DNA of 64,000 nt from Cordia subcordata (GCA_028554755.1 JAPTOF010000016.1:12539501-12603500), one strand, 5' to 3'; numbered from the stretch's first letter, positions 46,151 to 58,023 are shown. The notes: generated by a model not told the origin, from the letters alone. Program-made: numbers and translations.

Positions 46151-46940
46151 TTATTTAATCCCATGAATATATATGTTTTACGTGTTAAGTATGAGTTAAT
46201 TTATGTGTTAAGTATGTGTTTTCATTCATTATTTGTTAAGTTTTAGTATTTTCTTTGCATTTTTCCTATGTTAGCTATTTTATGATTTTTAGCATATTTT
46301 AGTGTAATTTGTTAAGTTTGTATATGTTTAATTTGGGCTTATTTAATTTTCTTGTTATTTATTAGTATTTTATATTTTATTATAAAATACAAATAACATT
46401 GACCCTAGCTGAAACATTGCCCCATACCCTAGCACGCCCCACACAAGCCCACCTACTGTCTCTGCACATCCTCACACATGCTGTATATGTGGACTACAAA
46501 CAACACACACACGTACTTTATAAAAGGGGATCAGTGAGCATATCTGGGAAAAACAGCAAGAGTCGACGAAATGAAATACATAAGGGAGTAAAAAGTCCAT
46601 TTTCGGCCAAGAACAGAAGAAAACTAGAAAAAAAATATTTTTTATTTTCTTTTCTTTTTTTTCTTCAATTTCTTTTAGCTTTTATTTTACTAATTTGAGG
46701 CTGCTATTTTTGTATATTTTGAAAATATTTGGAGCCAATTTTTACAGCAAAAGTTTTGGAGGAAAAAAGGTTTGAGCTATAAAAGCAACAGGGGAAGAAA
46801 ACTTGTAATTTGAATTTGAAAACATATTTTTAATGTTTTTAAGTTTAAATTTTAATTTTGATTTTTGATTTTGGAGATGTTAAAATATATTATTAATTTT
46901 GATTTTTATGAACTGGATTTTGTTTTTCATTTCAAAAAAA
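46151..46940 (+). other. LTR-like segment, unconfirmed
   Basis: Has the make-up of a plant LTR: T-rich TTTAGTATTTT runs, then a C-rich block (46400-46480), a TATA-like box (CTTTATAAAAGGGGATC, 46515-46531) and an A-rich leader. No partner copy was found in the window. A 99-codon open frame (46399-46698) across it looks accidental. Confidence 0.3.
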
Positions 46941-46959
46941 AAAAAAAAAGAGCTTTATT

Positions 46960-47262
46960 GATGGTATATTCCATCATTAAATAAAAGTTGAGAAGGATTA
47001 GTGAATATGTCTGTTAGAAAAACCATCGTGACTAATCAAGTAGTACAGGATACAGAAAAATCCGTCACAGTTTAACCTCACAAATCCATCAAAATTTTGT
47101 CGAAATTTGTGACGAATTTGTAACGAATTTTTCCATCACTAATTAAGGACGGGAGGTTCTATCATTGATTTAGTGACAGAATCAGCGAAAAAAATTTCTG
47201 TCACTAATTTAGTAACAAAAATTTTTCAATTACTGACTAAAATTTTTAAGATTCTTGGTTTC
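46960..47262. mobile_element. CACTA-like subterminal repeat fragment
   Basis: Dense in TTTAGTGACAGAA / TTTGTGACGAATTT direct and inverted motifs, like the subterminal arms of CACTA elements. Clear termini were not found, so it may be a fragment. Confidence 0.4.
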
Positions 47263-47484
47263 ACTTAAAAACTTACATAATTAACAATCAAATAATAACA
47301 CAAATTAAACAACAAACAACTAAAATCAAAACAAAGTAGATGAAATTGAATCCAAAACAAAAATGCTTCATAGATCAAATTCAACACAGTCTAAACCCAA
47401 CACCGTGCATATATTGAATCCTAAAAGAGCAAAGTGCATAATCCTAAAAGTCATAAAAAAGTTTTTACAAATATAAAAGATGTT

Positions 47485-47895
47485 TATTAGGTAGCAATTA
47501 AATTATCACATAGTAGTCAAAGATTTATCACAATCGGAGTATGAGAAAATTAAATTATGACTAAAAACAAGAAACACAAAATCAATAATTGAGACATAAT
47601 AAAATAAAGAATAAAAATAAAATAGAAATTTAAATCTAAATTAAAAATAAATCCTAAAACTGAAATTTAAAATTAAAACTAATATAAAATTCAAAACAAT
47701 AATCAAATTCTAAAACAGCAAATTAATTCTAAACTAAAATTAAGATCTAAATTCTAAAATAGTGGCTAAAATTGAAATCTAAAAGGAATAATGAAATCAA
47801 ACTTGAGGCTTGAATAGAGTGAAAATTCGTCTTGAAAGAGTTGCTTCCATCTTCTTCCCTAATCTCTTTCATTCCAAGCTCACACAAGAATACAT
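47485..47895. repeat. 400-bp direct repeat, copy 1
   Basis: From ATCACATAGTAGTCAAAGATTT to CCAAGCTCACACAAGAAT, closely matching 51485-51900. Probably part of the 3' LTR of a decayed minus-strand non-autonomous element whose internal DNA is 49318-50780. Confidence 0.8.
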
Positions 47896-47975
47896 ACATA
47901 CATACATACATACATATATGTCTATACACACACATACACACATATATATATATACATATATATACACACACACTA
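47888..47975. repeat. ACAT / AC / AT compound microsatellite
   Basis: (ACAT)n at 47890-47915, then mixed (AC)n and (AT)n. Open frames across it are products of the repeat. Confidence 0.9.
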
Positions 47976-49317
47976 TAGAGTGTCTTCCTGTGTGATGCAT
48001 GGGTTTTGATATTTATATAATATGATATAATATTAAAAATTATATAATGATTTCAAAATTAAAAAGTATTTTTGGCAATTATTTTAATATTTATATGATA
48101 TGATAGTACACGTATCATATACAGGAGAAATGAGCATTTTTATGTTTTTATTATTGTTAATGGTCAAATTTGACAACTAATGTGAGGGGTATAAATATAT
48201 TTTGTCATATTAAATTTTCGACATTTAACTTCTATATTTTTGTAAAATTTAATAATTTTAGAAAAAAAATATGATGATGTAGCATAGAGAAATAATTTTG
48301 CCATTCATTTTACTTTATTTATTCATTTTTTTAGACTTTCATAGCTGATTTTGTAATTATTACAAACATTTTTAAATGGCAACTCACTTATATAGAATGG
48401 AACAATGGCAAACAAAAAAATTAGCTTGCTGTAAAAGGCAAGCAATAAATTAGCTCGCTCGTTGTAAATGGCAAGTCGTGTATGGAGCTAAAATAGTGCT
48501 TACTTTTTATTAACTTATGAAATGTCTAATATACTAAATGCATAAGCTATGTAAATGAAGAATAAATGGGCAATATCATCTTTTATGAATTTTTAGTAGC
48601 TAAGAGTGATGTGAATACGACATGGCAAAAAATAAATATAAGCTGAACGGGATCTACCACGTGGCAAATAAATAAAGGCCAATAGTATAAGCGGGAATCA
48701 ATATTGTGCATAGATATATATATATGTGTGTGTGTGTGTGCGCGCGCGCGTGTGTATGTATGTATGTATGTATGCATAGGCAAGTGAAAGTCTTCTCTAC
48801 CGCCACAAGAATCCTAACCTTGGTAAATTTCTTTCTTTTCCGTATTCTTATGGTGGGTCCCACAAGAACTATTATTTAATTTGCCAAAATCATGATTTCT
48901 TCAGGTGGCATGTGAGGTAACAAATTTAAACAACTCTTTCTTGCCAAATTACAAAGTTGTGGGTCCCATGCTCATTAAATGTTAGTATTTACTTTTTCCA
49001 ATTTTCGCTTAAAATCTTCTATTGTGTTTTTGACCATCTTATCAATAAAATTAGCCTAAGTCCCCAATATGAAAGTTGTAGATCTCATTGCAAGCTTTCC
49101 ACAAACCTCTTGAATCACCTCATTCTAGCATTCGAGTGAGAAGTTATGGCCAAATAATTGAAATAGCTCAATTTTCTCCCACAAATTACTTTTATTTCAT
49201 CTATAAAAATTTAGAAAAGTGACACTAATTAGATAAAATTTACTAAAAAAATAAAATTCAATTAAGCTCAAAATTAAAGTCTAAAAGGCATGAAAATATA
49301 GAAAAATTAAACTCATC
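47976..49317 (-). other. Probable LTR remnant left of the 49.3-50.8 kb internal region
   Basis: AT-rich and without genes. Its right end AAACTCATCA (49317) abuts, on the minus strand, the polypurine tract AAGTTTGGGGGTATT, just as in elements A and B. So the segment up to 49317 is taken as the 3' LTR of a minus-strand element. The left end is unclear. Confidence 0.5.
48714..48778. repeat. AT / TG / CG / TATG compound microsatellite
   Basis: (AT)n, (TG)n, (CG)n and (TATG)n in succession. The CpG-alternating stretch can adopt a left-handed helix. Confidence 0.9.
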
Positions 49318-50780
49318 AAATACCCCCAAACTTAAGCATTACTCGTCCTCGAGCAAAAGAACTAAACATAAGAACATAGATTGATTTCACTAACTTGCCT
49401 CAGAGATTGCACAAAATATATAGCTTAACGAAGATTCTAGACACTTTGAAAGCTCAAGTCCCAATTTAAATATTAGCAGCACCACAAATTAAGTTCTTGG
49501 TGTATGTGTGAATAACCAATCGCATACTCATACCAACCACTCAAATCAATTCCATGCAACAAGAGAATAATGAAATTGATCTCACTCAAAAAATTTCTCA
49601 AGTTTCCCTCCTCTTTTTCTTTCTCTCAATTTTTTTCTAAATTTTCTCTTTTTTTTAACTCAATTTTTTCTCTATTCTTCTCCTAATGAGTTCTCTTACA
49701 AGGGTAAGGATAAATAATTTAATGGTTAAAGAGTAAAGGATAATGGGGTTTAAACAAAGAAAAGGCTTATATATACAAAGGCGCAAAGGGGTAAATCTCT
49801 CCAATAGTGCATTGTCTAGGATTTCGCCTTGAGTGGTACTTGAATAGGTTCTAAAGTTCAAATATAAGATGACTCAACAAATTTTCTCAATCCACAACCT
49901 CCCTCAATCAACAACCAATCCAAGAAACTCAATCAAAGAGAATTCAACAATCTAGATAAGCGAAACAACCATTGCTCATGGTCGTTTTCAATAAAGTTCA
50001 AGAATCTGAATCTAGGTGAAACTGACTTCCAAATCAAATAGTAACAAAAAGATAGGATCAATAATCTCTAAGAACTATATTCAAACTACAAACACACAAT
50101 TTTTTTTATTTTTTGAATTTTTTTATTTTTTGAAATTTTTAAGAGATTTTTTTTTCCAAAGAAAATTTCCCCACCCCCAAACTTAAACATAACGTTGTCC
50201 TCAATGTTAGGAAAATAAAAGAGGAGGGAAAAGAAACTTCCCTAAATTTTCTGACGTTGAACCATCATGAAGCTTGAGAAATCCGTTGCTGGTCCCCCAA
50301 ACTTATGCGAAACTCAATTCCTAAAAACAAAAAGAAAATGACAAATAAAAAAATTATAAATCAAAAATGAAAAGGAAAAACAAAAACAAATTTTCAGAAA
50401 CACTTGGGTTGCCTCCCAATAAGCGCTTAGTTTGTAGTCATTAGCCGGACTTTTCCTCAGGTCACTCTGTTGGGTCAGCCAATGGAAACGCATAGCATAA
50501 ATGCTTAGGTTGAGTTTTGAATTCCGAATTCAGTGATCGCTCATAAGTAGGAAGTGTTGGTACGGATGATATGGTGAAACTTTTGAAATTTGGCTTTGGA
50601 GGAACTGGAATTGTCACTTCCAAGAATTTCACATGCTCCTTGAATTCGACTTTTGTACTTAATTTGATTGAACAAACCAAACTTCTAAAGGGTCTCGTGA
50701 ATGATTCTTCTCCAAAGGTTTTTGCTCAATGGCATCCATTCACATGCAACAATCGGATTCTGATGGGTCATCCACTACTT
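49318..50780 (-). mobile_element. Internal region of a decayed Athila-like non-autonomous element
   Basis: On the minus strand it ends with AAGTTTGGGGGTATT (49318-49340). At 50405-50430 it carries GCGCTTATTGGGAGGCAACCCA, the same motif that A (23857) and B (27884) carry. A coding remnant at 50680-50462 (EHVKFLEVTIPVPPKPNFKSF) is short and unassigned. No pol domain. It is likely a further member of the same class of RT-less elements; the LTR pair is only partly visible. Confidence 0.55.
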
Positions 50781-51900
50781 TGAAAACCGTAAGCGCATGG
50801 TATCATGACAAATAATAGAGTGATGTGCAGAGTATCGTTTCCCACGAGGATTGTGTTGTCAATTACTGAAATTAGCAAATCATAAAACTATTGGAATAAT
50901 CGAAAAAAATTTAACTAAATCAATAATGAAAACAAAGAAATAAAAGAACTAAATCCCTACCTAAATAATAAAAACTCGCAATAAATAAATTCAAAACAAT
51001 TAATAAAAGAAAAACAAATAAAAATTAAAATTAATAAGCTGAGAAGAACCTACAAATAAAGATGATTAGGGCATGTGAATTTACCTAAGATACCAACTAG
51101 ATATTTTATTTGGTTGTGCACTCTTTCTCCTATTAATTTAATCTATATAGCCGGATTCTCTTAATTAGCTAATTATCTCTCTAGAGCATAATCTACATTA
51201 CACTCACAAGTCTCTCAGCTATATCTCTATGCAAAGACAATACATGAGTGTGCCTAAAGTTCTGGATTCCTCAAACAGGCTATGCTAATTTTGTTTATAT
51301 CTCTATGCAACAAATAATTAACATCAACTCATATAGTTCAATTACACATACAACCTCTCGGTTTCAATATGCAATTAGAATCAACTCAATTGGTGGCCAA
51401 TTAATTGGAAGCATTAAGAACAATATAAATTGACATAAATTAAATTAATAACATGAAAATTAAGTCCAATGCACAACCTAAAATAAAACTATCACATAGT
51501 AGTCAAAGATTTACCATAATCGTAGTATGAGAAAATTAAATTATAACTAAAAACAAGAAACACAAAATAAATAATTGAGACATAATAAAATAAAGAATAC
51601 TAATAAAATTGAAATTTAAATCTAAATTGAAAAATAAATCATAAAACTGAAATTTAAAATTAAAACTAATATAAAATTCAAAACAATAATCAAATTCTAA
51701 AAAACATCAAATTAACTCTAAACTAAAGTTTAAAACTGAAATTAAGATCTAAATTCTAAAATAGTTACTAAAATTGAAATGTAAAGGAATAATGAAAACA
51801 AACTTGAGACTAGAACAAAGTGAAAATCCATCTTGAAAGAGTTGCTTCCGCCTCCTCCTTCAGTCTGCTTTGTTTCAAGCTCGCACAAGAATCACTATTA
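50781..51900 (-). repeat. Probable 5' LTR of the same decayed element, with repeat copy 2
   Basis: Begins TGAAAACCGTAAGCGCATGG and has TATCGTTTCCCACGAGGATT, the kind of start seen in the B and F LTRs (GCAAGTG...GTGTAG...CACGRGG). It includes copy 2 of the 400-bp direct repeat (51485-51900). The terminal part expected after 51900 is not recognisable. Confidence 0.5.
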
Positions 51901-51996
51901 CTACTATATATACAAGAGCCAATCTTGACATGCTTGGTCGTCCTGATGGTATGAAATGAAACAAAATGACATCATTTTGTTGGTGGGTCCTTTTTT

Positions 51997-52296
51997 TTGC
52001 CTACTCGCAAAATAAAACGACGTCGTATTAGGGGAAACGATGTAGTTTTACTTCTGTTTCTTTTTTTTTTTGGCAGACGCTATTCTTATCTCCTTACCAA
52101 TGAAGTTTACGATGCTGATGACCTCCTCCTTTCTCTGTCACTCCTTATGCCAGCTTCTGCTTGTATGTACGAATCAGCGAATATATGTCACTCAATCAAT
52201 ATTGTGACTCAGTGTAACGATGCATATATTGGTTGTTTAGCAGAGGAGGGCAACAATAGGCGAAAAGGGGGTGTATGCTCATGTTCAAAAGTGTAA
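51997..52296 (+). CDS. Small cysteine-containing hypothetical protein
   Basis: 99 codons, unidentified. A basic start (RKIKRRRIRGND) leads into a hydrophobic run (VVLLLFLFFF, residues 16-25), then TNEVYDADDLLLSLSLL and a C-terminal half with six Cys (C56 to C96) including QCNDAYIGCLAEEGNNRRK. The CxxxxxxC-LAEE-x-NRR stretch slightly recalls the pro-region of RALF peptides, but the mature RALF motif (YISY, RRGASYY) is absent. The region upstream contains AAACGACGTCGT, as found near plant promoters. It may be an exon fragment of a broken gene or chance. Confidence 0.25.
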   Translation: MPTRKIKRRRIRGNDVVLLLFLFFFGRRYSYLLTNEVYDADDLLLSLSLLMPASACMYESANICHSINIVTQCNDAYIGCLAEEGNNRRKGGVCSCSKV

Positions 52297-52487
52297 TTGT
52301 AGTTGGGTTTGTTGATTATGATTTTTAATTGCTATTAGGCCTTGTATTGGTGGATAATTTTTGGATTTTAGAGAAGATTAATGAATAAAACATGTGCATA
52401 TGCAAGGTCTATACTTTTATATGGCAATTGATGCGAAGGACCTCTATAGAGTTCAAAGAATTCTTTTGCAACTCAGTTATACATAAC
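52297..52487. other. Spacer before Tourist-like MITE
   Basis: Short AT-rich stretch without a recognised feature; ends with the TSD TTA. Confidence 0.4.
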
Positions 52488-52490
52488 TTA

Positions 52491-52949
52491 CCCTGTGTTT
52501 GGATTCAAGGGACAAAATTTACTAAAGGAAAGGGAGGGATGAAATTATAAAGGAAAAGATAGGAAAGGATTAATTATTGTCTGAATTGAAAAAATTTTGT
52601 AAAGGAAAGGATAGGATTATAAAGGATTGTGAGTTTCTTTTGTTTGGATTGAGAAGGAAATGAAAGAAAAAAATTAATTTTATATAGAATTAGACTTTTA
52701 TGCTCTTTTAAAATTTTATGTGTAAATGAGGAAGAGGGATAAAAGAATCATTTTTAATTAAAAAAAAAAAGACTTTCCTTTCCCTCTAAATGACCCCAAA
52801 TTGGGAAAATTATTTTAAAGAATTTAAGGGGATAAACACTGTCCCTCATTTTCCCTCACCATTTCAATACTTCCAAACCAAACAGAGAGGACTAAAAAAA
52901 CCCTCCCTCCCCTTTCCTTTTTCCCGTTCCCCTCAATCCAAACAAGCTG
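52491..52949. mobile_element. Harbinger/Tourist-like MITE
   Basis: 459 bp with TSD TTA on both sides (52488-52490 and 52950-52952). The ends are inverted: CCCTGTGTTTGGATTCAAGG on the left and CAGCTTGTTTGGATTGAGG (inverted) on the right, followed by GGAAAGG-rich arms. TGTTTGGATT plus a TTA duplication is the usual sign of PIF/Harbinger MITEs. No coding capacity. Confidence 0.82.
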
Positions 52950-52952
52950 TTA

Positions 52953-54866
52953 ATGTCTTTCTTTGAGTCAGGCACCCATTGGGACTTCAACTTTTCTCTT
53001 AAAAAAACATTCTTGCTTTCCTTTTTGGGTCCTGTGGAGTAGTGCAATGATTAATAAGCCACAACAACACATGCAAATAGACCGCAGCAAGACATTAAGC
53101 AATATAATTAATATTGTTCTATTGATTCTCTACCATGCAAAGCTTCAGACTTTATTGAATTGCTGAGGCGGGTTATGGTCTATTGCTCTTTAAGTTTGAT
53201 GTTGGGTATTAAGCTTTTGATAATTTTAATTTTCTATCACTCGAGCAAATTCTTACTTTTTTGGGTTTTGTTCTGTAATAGTTCTCAAAGCAAGAACCTT
53301 TAGATCATTGCCGAGTGTGCACTGTTTGATCTGTAAGTGTTTTTTTTTACTATTCCGCTAAAATAGTTCTAAAATTCTTAGTTGAAAGTTGATTATTGGA
53401 CAACGTAAAAGCTTAATATTGGTTTTAAACAAATGCTTTGGTAAGAAACAGAATGTTCATGATGTAATCATCGTATCTTGCATGGTCCTCCTATGACTTC
53501 TAAGTTATATGCTTTACTTTTACATGCACAGGTACGTATCTGTATGTCTGTGTGTATGCGTACAGTTGAAATGTGTTACAAAGTATATGCTATGCTGAGT
53601 TGATTATAATCTGTTTTGATTTCAGTTCTTAAACTCCCTTTTGCAGTTGTTTTGAGATCTACATCAATCTTGAAAGATAACTATCTTTACTTTATTTTGC
53701 AATTTTTTGACGGTTTTCCATTTCTGGGTCATTTTGGAAGTTCAATTTGGAATGAATAACTAACTTTATTAGTGCTCTATTCTGCAGCAGTATGCTTAAT
53801 TAAACAGAAATAGTATTTGATCATGCTATGTAGATATTTTATACCCTGAAGATTCATGCTTATGTTTATCATCATATAAATAGACCAAGTCATAGAATCT
53901 TGCTTAACCACATAACACAAACTTTAAAAAGAAATATGCAAATAGTATGGGTATGTTGCAAATATTACTTCTGTGCACAATGAGGACGTTTTTACAATTA
54001 TACTTTGCCCAATTTTAAGGCAATCAAAATTGGCGTGATAAAAGAAAAAAAGAAATTCCCCACCAATCTTTTCTTCTAAAAATTAATATGTCAACACAGC
54101 GCAATAATTATTGTATAATCATGCTCTTCCTTCAAGTTCTTATATTGAATTAAGCATTTCCATAGAACACATATTGCTCACAATTTCCATTCAGGTAGGT
54201 GTGCTCTGCCCCACCTTCGAATTTGCATCATATTAACCCCCTTGATACACAATTTCCAAAGGCTGGTCTCAGTCATTTTTCTGTTTGTTATGCAATAAAA
54301 GGTTAGATACTATCATGCATCACCGTGAAGCTAAGATATATAGATTATCTTGTAGGTTGGCTTCGAATGTCTCTTAATCCCATAGTATACCCCGATTCCA
54401 TGATCCTACTTCTCAACTGTATTTGAGATTTTTCCTCAGACTTACAGATGCTCATTTCTACCTTTTGATAGAGAACTCTATCACTGATGTGGTGGTACTG
54501 GCTTAGTTATAGCTTTCCATTCGCTTGATTCTTTTTGTCTAGTTGGCAATTGCATGAGCCACTGCAAATTTAAAGTTAGACTATGGAGGCATTTATTAGA
54601 TTGTGTGGTGAAGCAATTGAGATCTATAAAGCTCCTTCTTTACCTCCGTGCCTTCTTTTGTTTTGGAGTTTTGATAATTGAATTGTGTATTCTGGAACTG
54701 CAAATAGGAAAGAAGAGAGGAGTGTAATTGAAAATTACCAAGATTTTAATACATATCAAGATAAGAAGTCAATAGAAGTATCACATACCTGTTTGAGTTT
54801 TCAACAGTCCAGTTTTTGTCTGCTTATTGGTTGGTTTTCTTGGCAAGCATCCACTGTCTAAGTAAG
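52953..54866. other. Gene-like but unassigned host sequence left of element E
   Basis: Composition is less extreme than in the AT-rich spacers, and possible splice sites occur (for example acceptor TTCTGTAATAG at 53265-53282 and donor CTGTAAGTG at 53330). I could not assemble a coherent protein or name a family. It could be intron or untranslated DNA of a gene interrupted by element E. Confidence 0.35.
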
Positions 54867-54871
54867 AATAG

Positions 54872-55269
54872 TAATGCAATGGATATTTGGAGAACATAAA
54901 CAAGAAAGTAAAAGAATCAAGGAGCTCATTTTCAAGGCTGAAATTACCCAAGAAATCCCTAAGATAATAAATCCTAGGAGAAAGAATAAAATATTATTGA
55001 ATAATTCTGAAAAAGTTATGTAACAATGAAAGTTTTCACCCCTATGTATAGGCTAGAAATCCAAAACTAAATAGGAAACTAAATAGGAATCTAAAACTAA
55101 ATAGGAATTTAAAACTAATTAGGAAACTAAAACTTCTACCAACCCTTTCCATAACAAAATAAGTAATAAACTAATCCTAATATAACTAGGACTCAATAAT
55201 AAATAACAAATCCTAAATCCTAACCAATATTAATGACTAACTAAAATAATAAAATTTTTGATTGCATCA
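54872..55269 (-). repeat. 3' LTR of element E
   Basis: 398 bp, TAATGCAATGG to TTGCATCA on the plus strand, with the purine tract GGGGAGAC on the internal side (minus strand). Confidence 0.93.
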
Positions 55270-55533
55270 GTCTCCCCAGGTGCGAAAAGAACTCATCCTC
55301 GAGTTGTCACCACCATCGTCGACCCAATCTTCATGATATGGAACAAGATGTTTGACATTGAAAACATTTGAAGTGGTAACATAATTAGGAAGCTCCAGGC
55401 GAAAGGCATTATCATTTATCTTCTCAATAATCTTACAAGGTCCAATTTTCTGAGCACTAAGCTTGTGGTATTCTCCAACAAGGTAACGATCACGTGTTAA
55501 AATAGCCTTCACATAGTCTCCAACTTCAAACAC
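55267..55533 (-). pseudogene. Integrase C-terminal tail of element E
   Basis: 88 codons: FEVGDYVKAILTRDRY, KIGPCKIIEKINDNAFRLELP, NVFNVKHLVPYHEDW. This is the post-catalytic domain (GPY-type module) of gypsy integrase, which ends right at the LTR. The catalytic core is absent. It is joined to the reverse-transcriptase fragment by a CGACAACGAAGAC-like simple stretch at about 55533-55575. Confidence 0.88.
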
Positions 55534-55574
55534 AACACGTCGTCGTTGTCATCGCCATTGTCTTCGTTGTCGCT

Positions 55575-55900
55575 TGATTGTGATCTTGTTAACTACTCTT
55601 CTATCAATGCACATACACCAACTTCAACCCTTTTTTGGAACTAATAATGCTGGAACTACGCAAGGGCTCATACTTTTACAATCATAACCTTTTCCTAAAA
55701 GTTCACTCACTTGTCTGTTCAATTCTTCTTGTTGTTTTGGACTCATCCAATAGTGATCTTTATTCGACAAACTTGTACCTAGAATCAAGTGAATACAGTG
55801 TTGTACATCTCGTATTGGAGGTAATCTTGGCAGTAGTTCATCAGGCATGACATCACTAAACTCATAAAGAATAGACTGCACCTTATCTGGTATAGTGCTG
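55575..55900 (-). pseudogene. N-terminal reverse transcriptase fragment of element E
   Basis: Frame 55881-55624 reads FSDVMPDELLPRLPPIRDVQHCIHLILGTSL, HYWMSPKQQEELNRQVSELLGKGY and SPCVVPALLVPKKG. After a frame change, CIDRRVVNKITIK follows, and there the homology ends. The catalytic YVDD region and everything up to the integrase tail is deleted. Confidence 0.88.
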
Positions 55901-55919
55901 GGGGATGATATTTCCTTTC

Positions 55920-56420
55920 CAATAAAAATGAAGGCAATTCAAATTCCTCCAACTCTTCAACAAATTTGGCCGTAGAAAGAAAATTAACAGAATCTGATTT
56001 CTTTTGTTTCGATACACTCTCATCTTTAGTAGGAACTAGAATAATTTTATTGTTGTCTTTATACAACATATAAGTATTTTTCCTACTATCATGTTTCACA
56101 TTATGATCATATTGCCATGGTCCACCCAATAACATGTGACACACATCCACAGCCACTTTTGACAAAGCACCTTATCAAAGGATTTATTACCAATATAAAA
56201 AGAAATGAAACATCATTTAGTAATAGGTACCTCATTTCCCTTTTTAAACCATGCAAGCTTGTAAGGTAGACGTGTAGCTCTACTGGCAAACTTAGTTTGG
56301 AAACAACCTCTTCAGATATGATATTTTCACAACTTCCACTATCAATGATAAGCTTACACACTTTTCCACCAATAGTCCAAGTAGTGCGAAAAATGTTAGA
56401 GCGTAGCCAATCATCCACAA
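55920..56420 (-). pseudogene. Protease region of element E
   Basis: Frame 56418-56107 reads WLRSNIFRTTWTIGGKVCKLIIDSGSCENIISEEVVSKLSLPVELH; the D-S-G active site is intact. A frame change follows near 56160, then VAVDVCHMLLGGPWQYDHNVKHDSRKNTY, the standard protease tail of this gypsy type. Retropepsin cuts the polyprotein. Confidence 0.88.
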
Positions 56421-56499
56421 AATCTTATTTCGGAGCAATAAGGCTTTTTTCAGACCACGAGAGACTCACCAACATCTTTGAATACCACATTAGCTTCAT

Positions 56500-57597
56500 C
56501 ATCTTCACAACTTTCATCATAAATAAGCTCTTCTTCTTCTTCTTCGTTTTCTTGATCATTATTCTCCATCAACAAATTCTTCCCTTCTCTGCTATTGTTT
56601 TTTCTATACTCAACAGATTTATGATTAGGATCCGCATACTTGTAACAACGATTTCCTCAACCACTACCTTGATTTCTATTATTTGGTGCTACATTAGTTG
56701 TTTGATTTATTGAATTACTCCTTGGTGCACCTGTTTGTGTCTCACGGTTGTCAAAACCTCTTCCTTGACCTTGTTGATTTTGGTTTGCAAATTTGGTCAT
56801 AAAATCACAACTATTTCTAGCCTGGTTGTTGCCCTTGTTTTTCTATTTTTCTGCAACTAAGGCATGTTGGAATGCTTCTGAAACAGTCCAAAAATTGTGT
56901 ATAGCGAGTGTGCCTTGAATGTTTTTCCTGAGCCCACCAATATATCTTGCTACCAACTGTTCCTCATTCTCAGATAAGTCATTGCATGCTATTAATTGAT
57001 AAAAATCCTCCGTGTATTCATTAACAGTGCGGTTGCCTTGGCGAAGGTTTTGCAACCTTTGATATATGATTTGGACAAATTTGAAAGGTAGAAAATTTTC
57101 GTGCAACTTCTTTTTTATCTTTTCCCAATTTGAAATTTTGGACTTTTCCTTTCTTTGGCGTGTTAAATTAAGTTGATCCTACCATGCATATACACGCCCT
57201 CTCAATCTTAAAGTTACTAATTTCACATTTTTTTATTTTCAAGAACATCTTTAAAATCAAAGATCCTTTCAACTGCAGCCAACCAATCAATAAATTCTTC
57301 CGCTTGAATTCCTCCATTGAATTTAGGGATTTCAATTTTAAAACCTCCATCCCACTTTCGTTCTTCCCGTACATAAGGCACATGTCGTTGTGCACGATTA
57401 TGAAACGGGTTTTCAATCATTTCTTCCTCCAACTCATCATCATGACCATCATGAGTTGGAGTTTTGCGCAAGGTGCTGAGTTAATGCTTCAACTCGTCTT
57501 CTCAACTTTTACATGTCTCCATCTCGTTGTTGTTGATCAGGAGAAAGAACTCCAGCTCCTACAACATGGCCTCTTCCTCTCCTTGGAGGCATTGTGA
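56500..57597 (-). pseudogene. Gag of element E
   Basis: Starts at ATG 57597 (PPRRGRGHVVGAG). The frames 57471-57223 (WDGGFKIEIPKFNGGIQAEEFIDWLAAVERIFDFKDV) and 57106-56843 (LPFKFVQIIYQRLQNLRQGNRTVNEYTEDFYQL) carry the gag core. A decayed zinc knuckle (CYKYADPNHKSVEY, second Cys lost) is at about 56630, followed by an acidic linker. At least three breaks. Confidence 0.88.
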
Positions 57598-57638
57598 ACT
57601 TGAGATTAGCTGAAAAAAAACCTTGCTCTGATACCAAC

Positions 57639-58023
57639 TAATGCAGCAGATATTTGGAGAACATAAACAAGAAAGTAGAAGAATCAAGAAGCTCAATTTC
57701 AAGGTTGAATTAGCCAAGAAATCCCTAAGATAATAAATGCTAAGAGAGAGAATAAAATATTATTGAATAATTTTAAAAAAGTTATGTAATATTGAAAGCT
57801 TTCACCCCTATATATAGGCTAGAAATCTAAAACTAAATAGGAAACTAAAACTAAATAGGAATCTAAAACTAATTAGAAAACTAAAACTTCTACCAACTCT
57901 TTCCATAACAAAATAGGTAATAAACTAATCATAATAAAACTAGGACTCAATAATGAATAAGAAATCCTAAATCCTAACCAATTTTAATGACTAACTAAAA
58001 TAAAAAAATTCTGGGGTGCATCA
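57639..58023 (-). repeat. 5' LTR of element E
   Basis: 385 bp, paired with 54872-55269; on its left is the initiator tRNA-Met type primer site. Confidence 0.93.

Larger units (their letters stand above)
54872..58023 (-). mobile_element. Element E: Ty3/gypsy retrotransposon with internal deletion
   Basis: LTRs 54872-55269 (3') and 57639-58023 (5'); TSD AATAG at 54867-54871 and 58024-58028. Primer site on the minus strand TGGTATCAGAG (57626-57636). Gag, protease and the beginning of reverse transcriptase are followed directly by the integrase tail: about 2 kb of pol core is missing. It is the larger relative of E2 (1569-2844). Confidence 0.95.

Noticed and set aside
46399..46698. 99-codon frame with hydrophobic C-terminus
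   Set aside because: The hydrophobic end is a poly-T run; the region looks like an LTR.
47747..47995. Tyr/Ile/Cys-rich frames
   Set aside because: Products of the ACAT/AC/AT microsatellite.
48583..48863. His/Thr-rich frames
   Set aside because: Products of the TG/CG/TATG microsatellite.
51997..52296. RALF peptide gene
   Set aside because: Only a weak pro-region resemblance; the mature YISY and C-terminal Cys pattern are missing.
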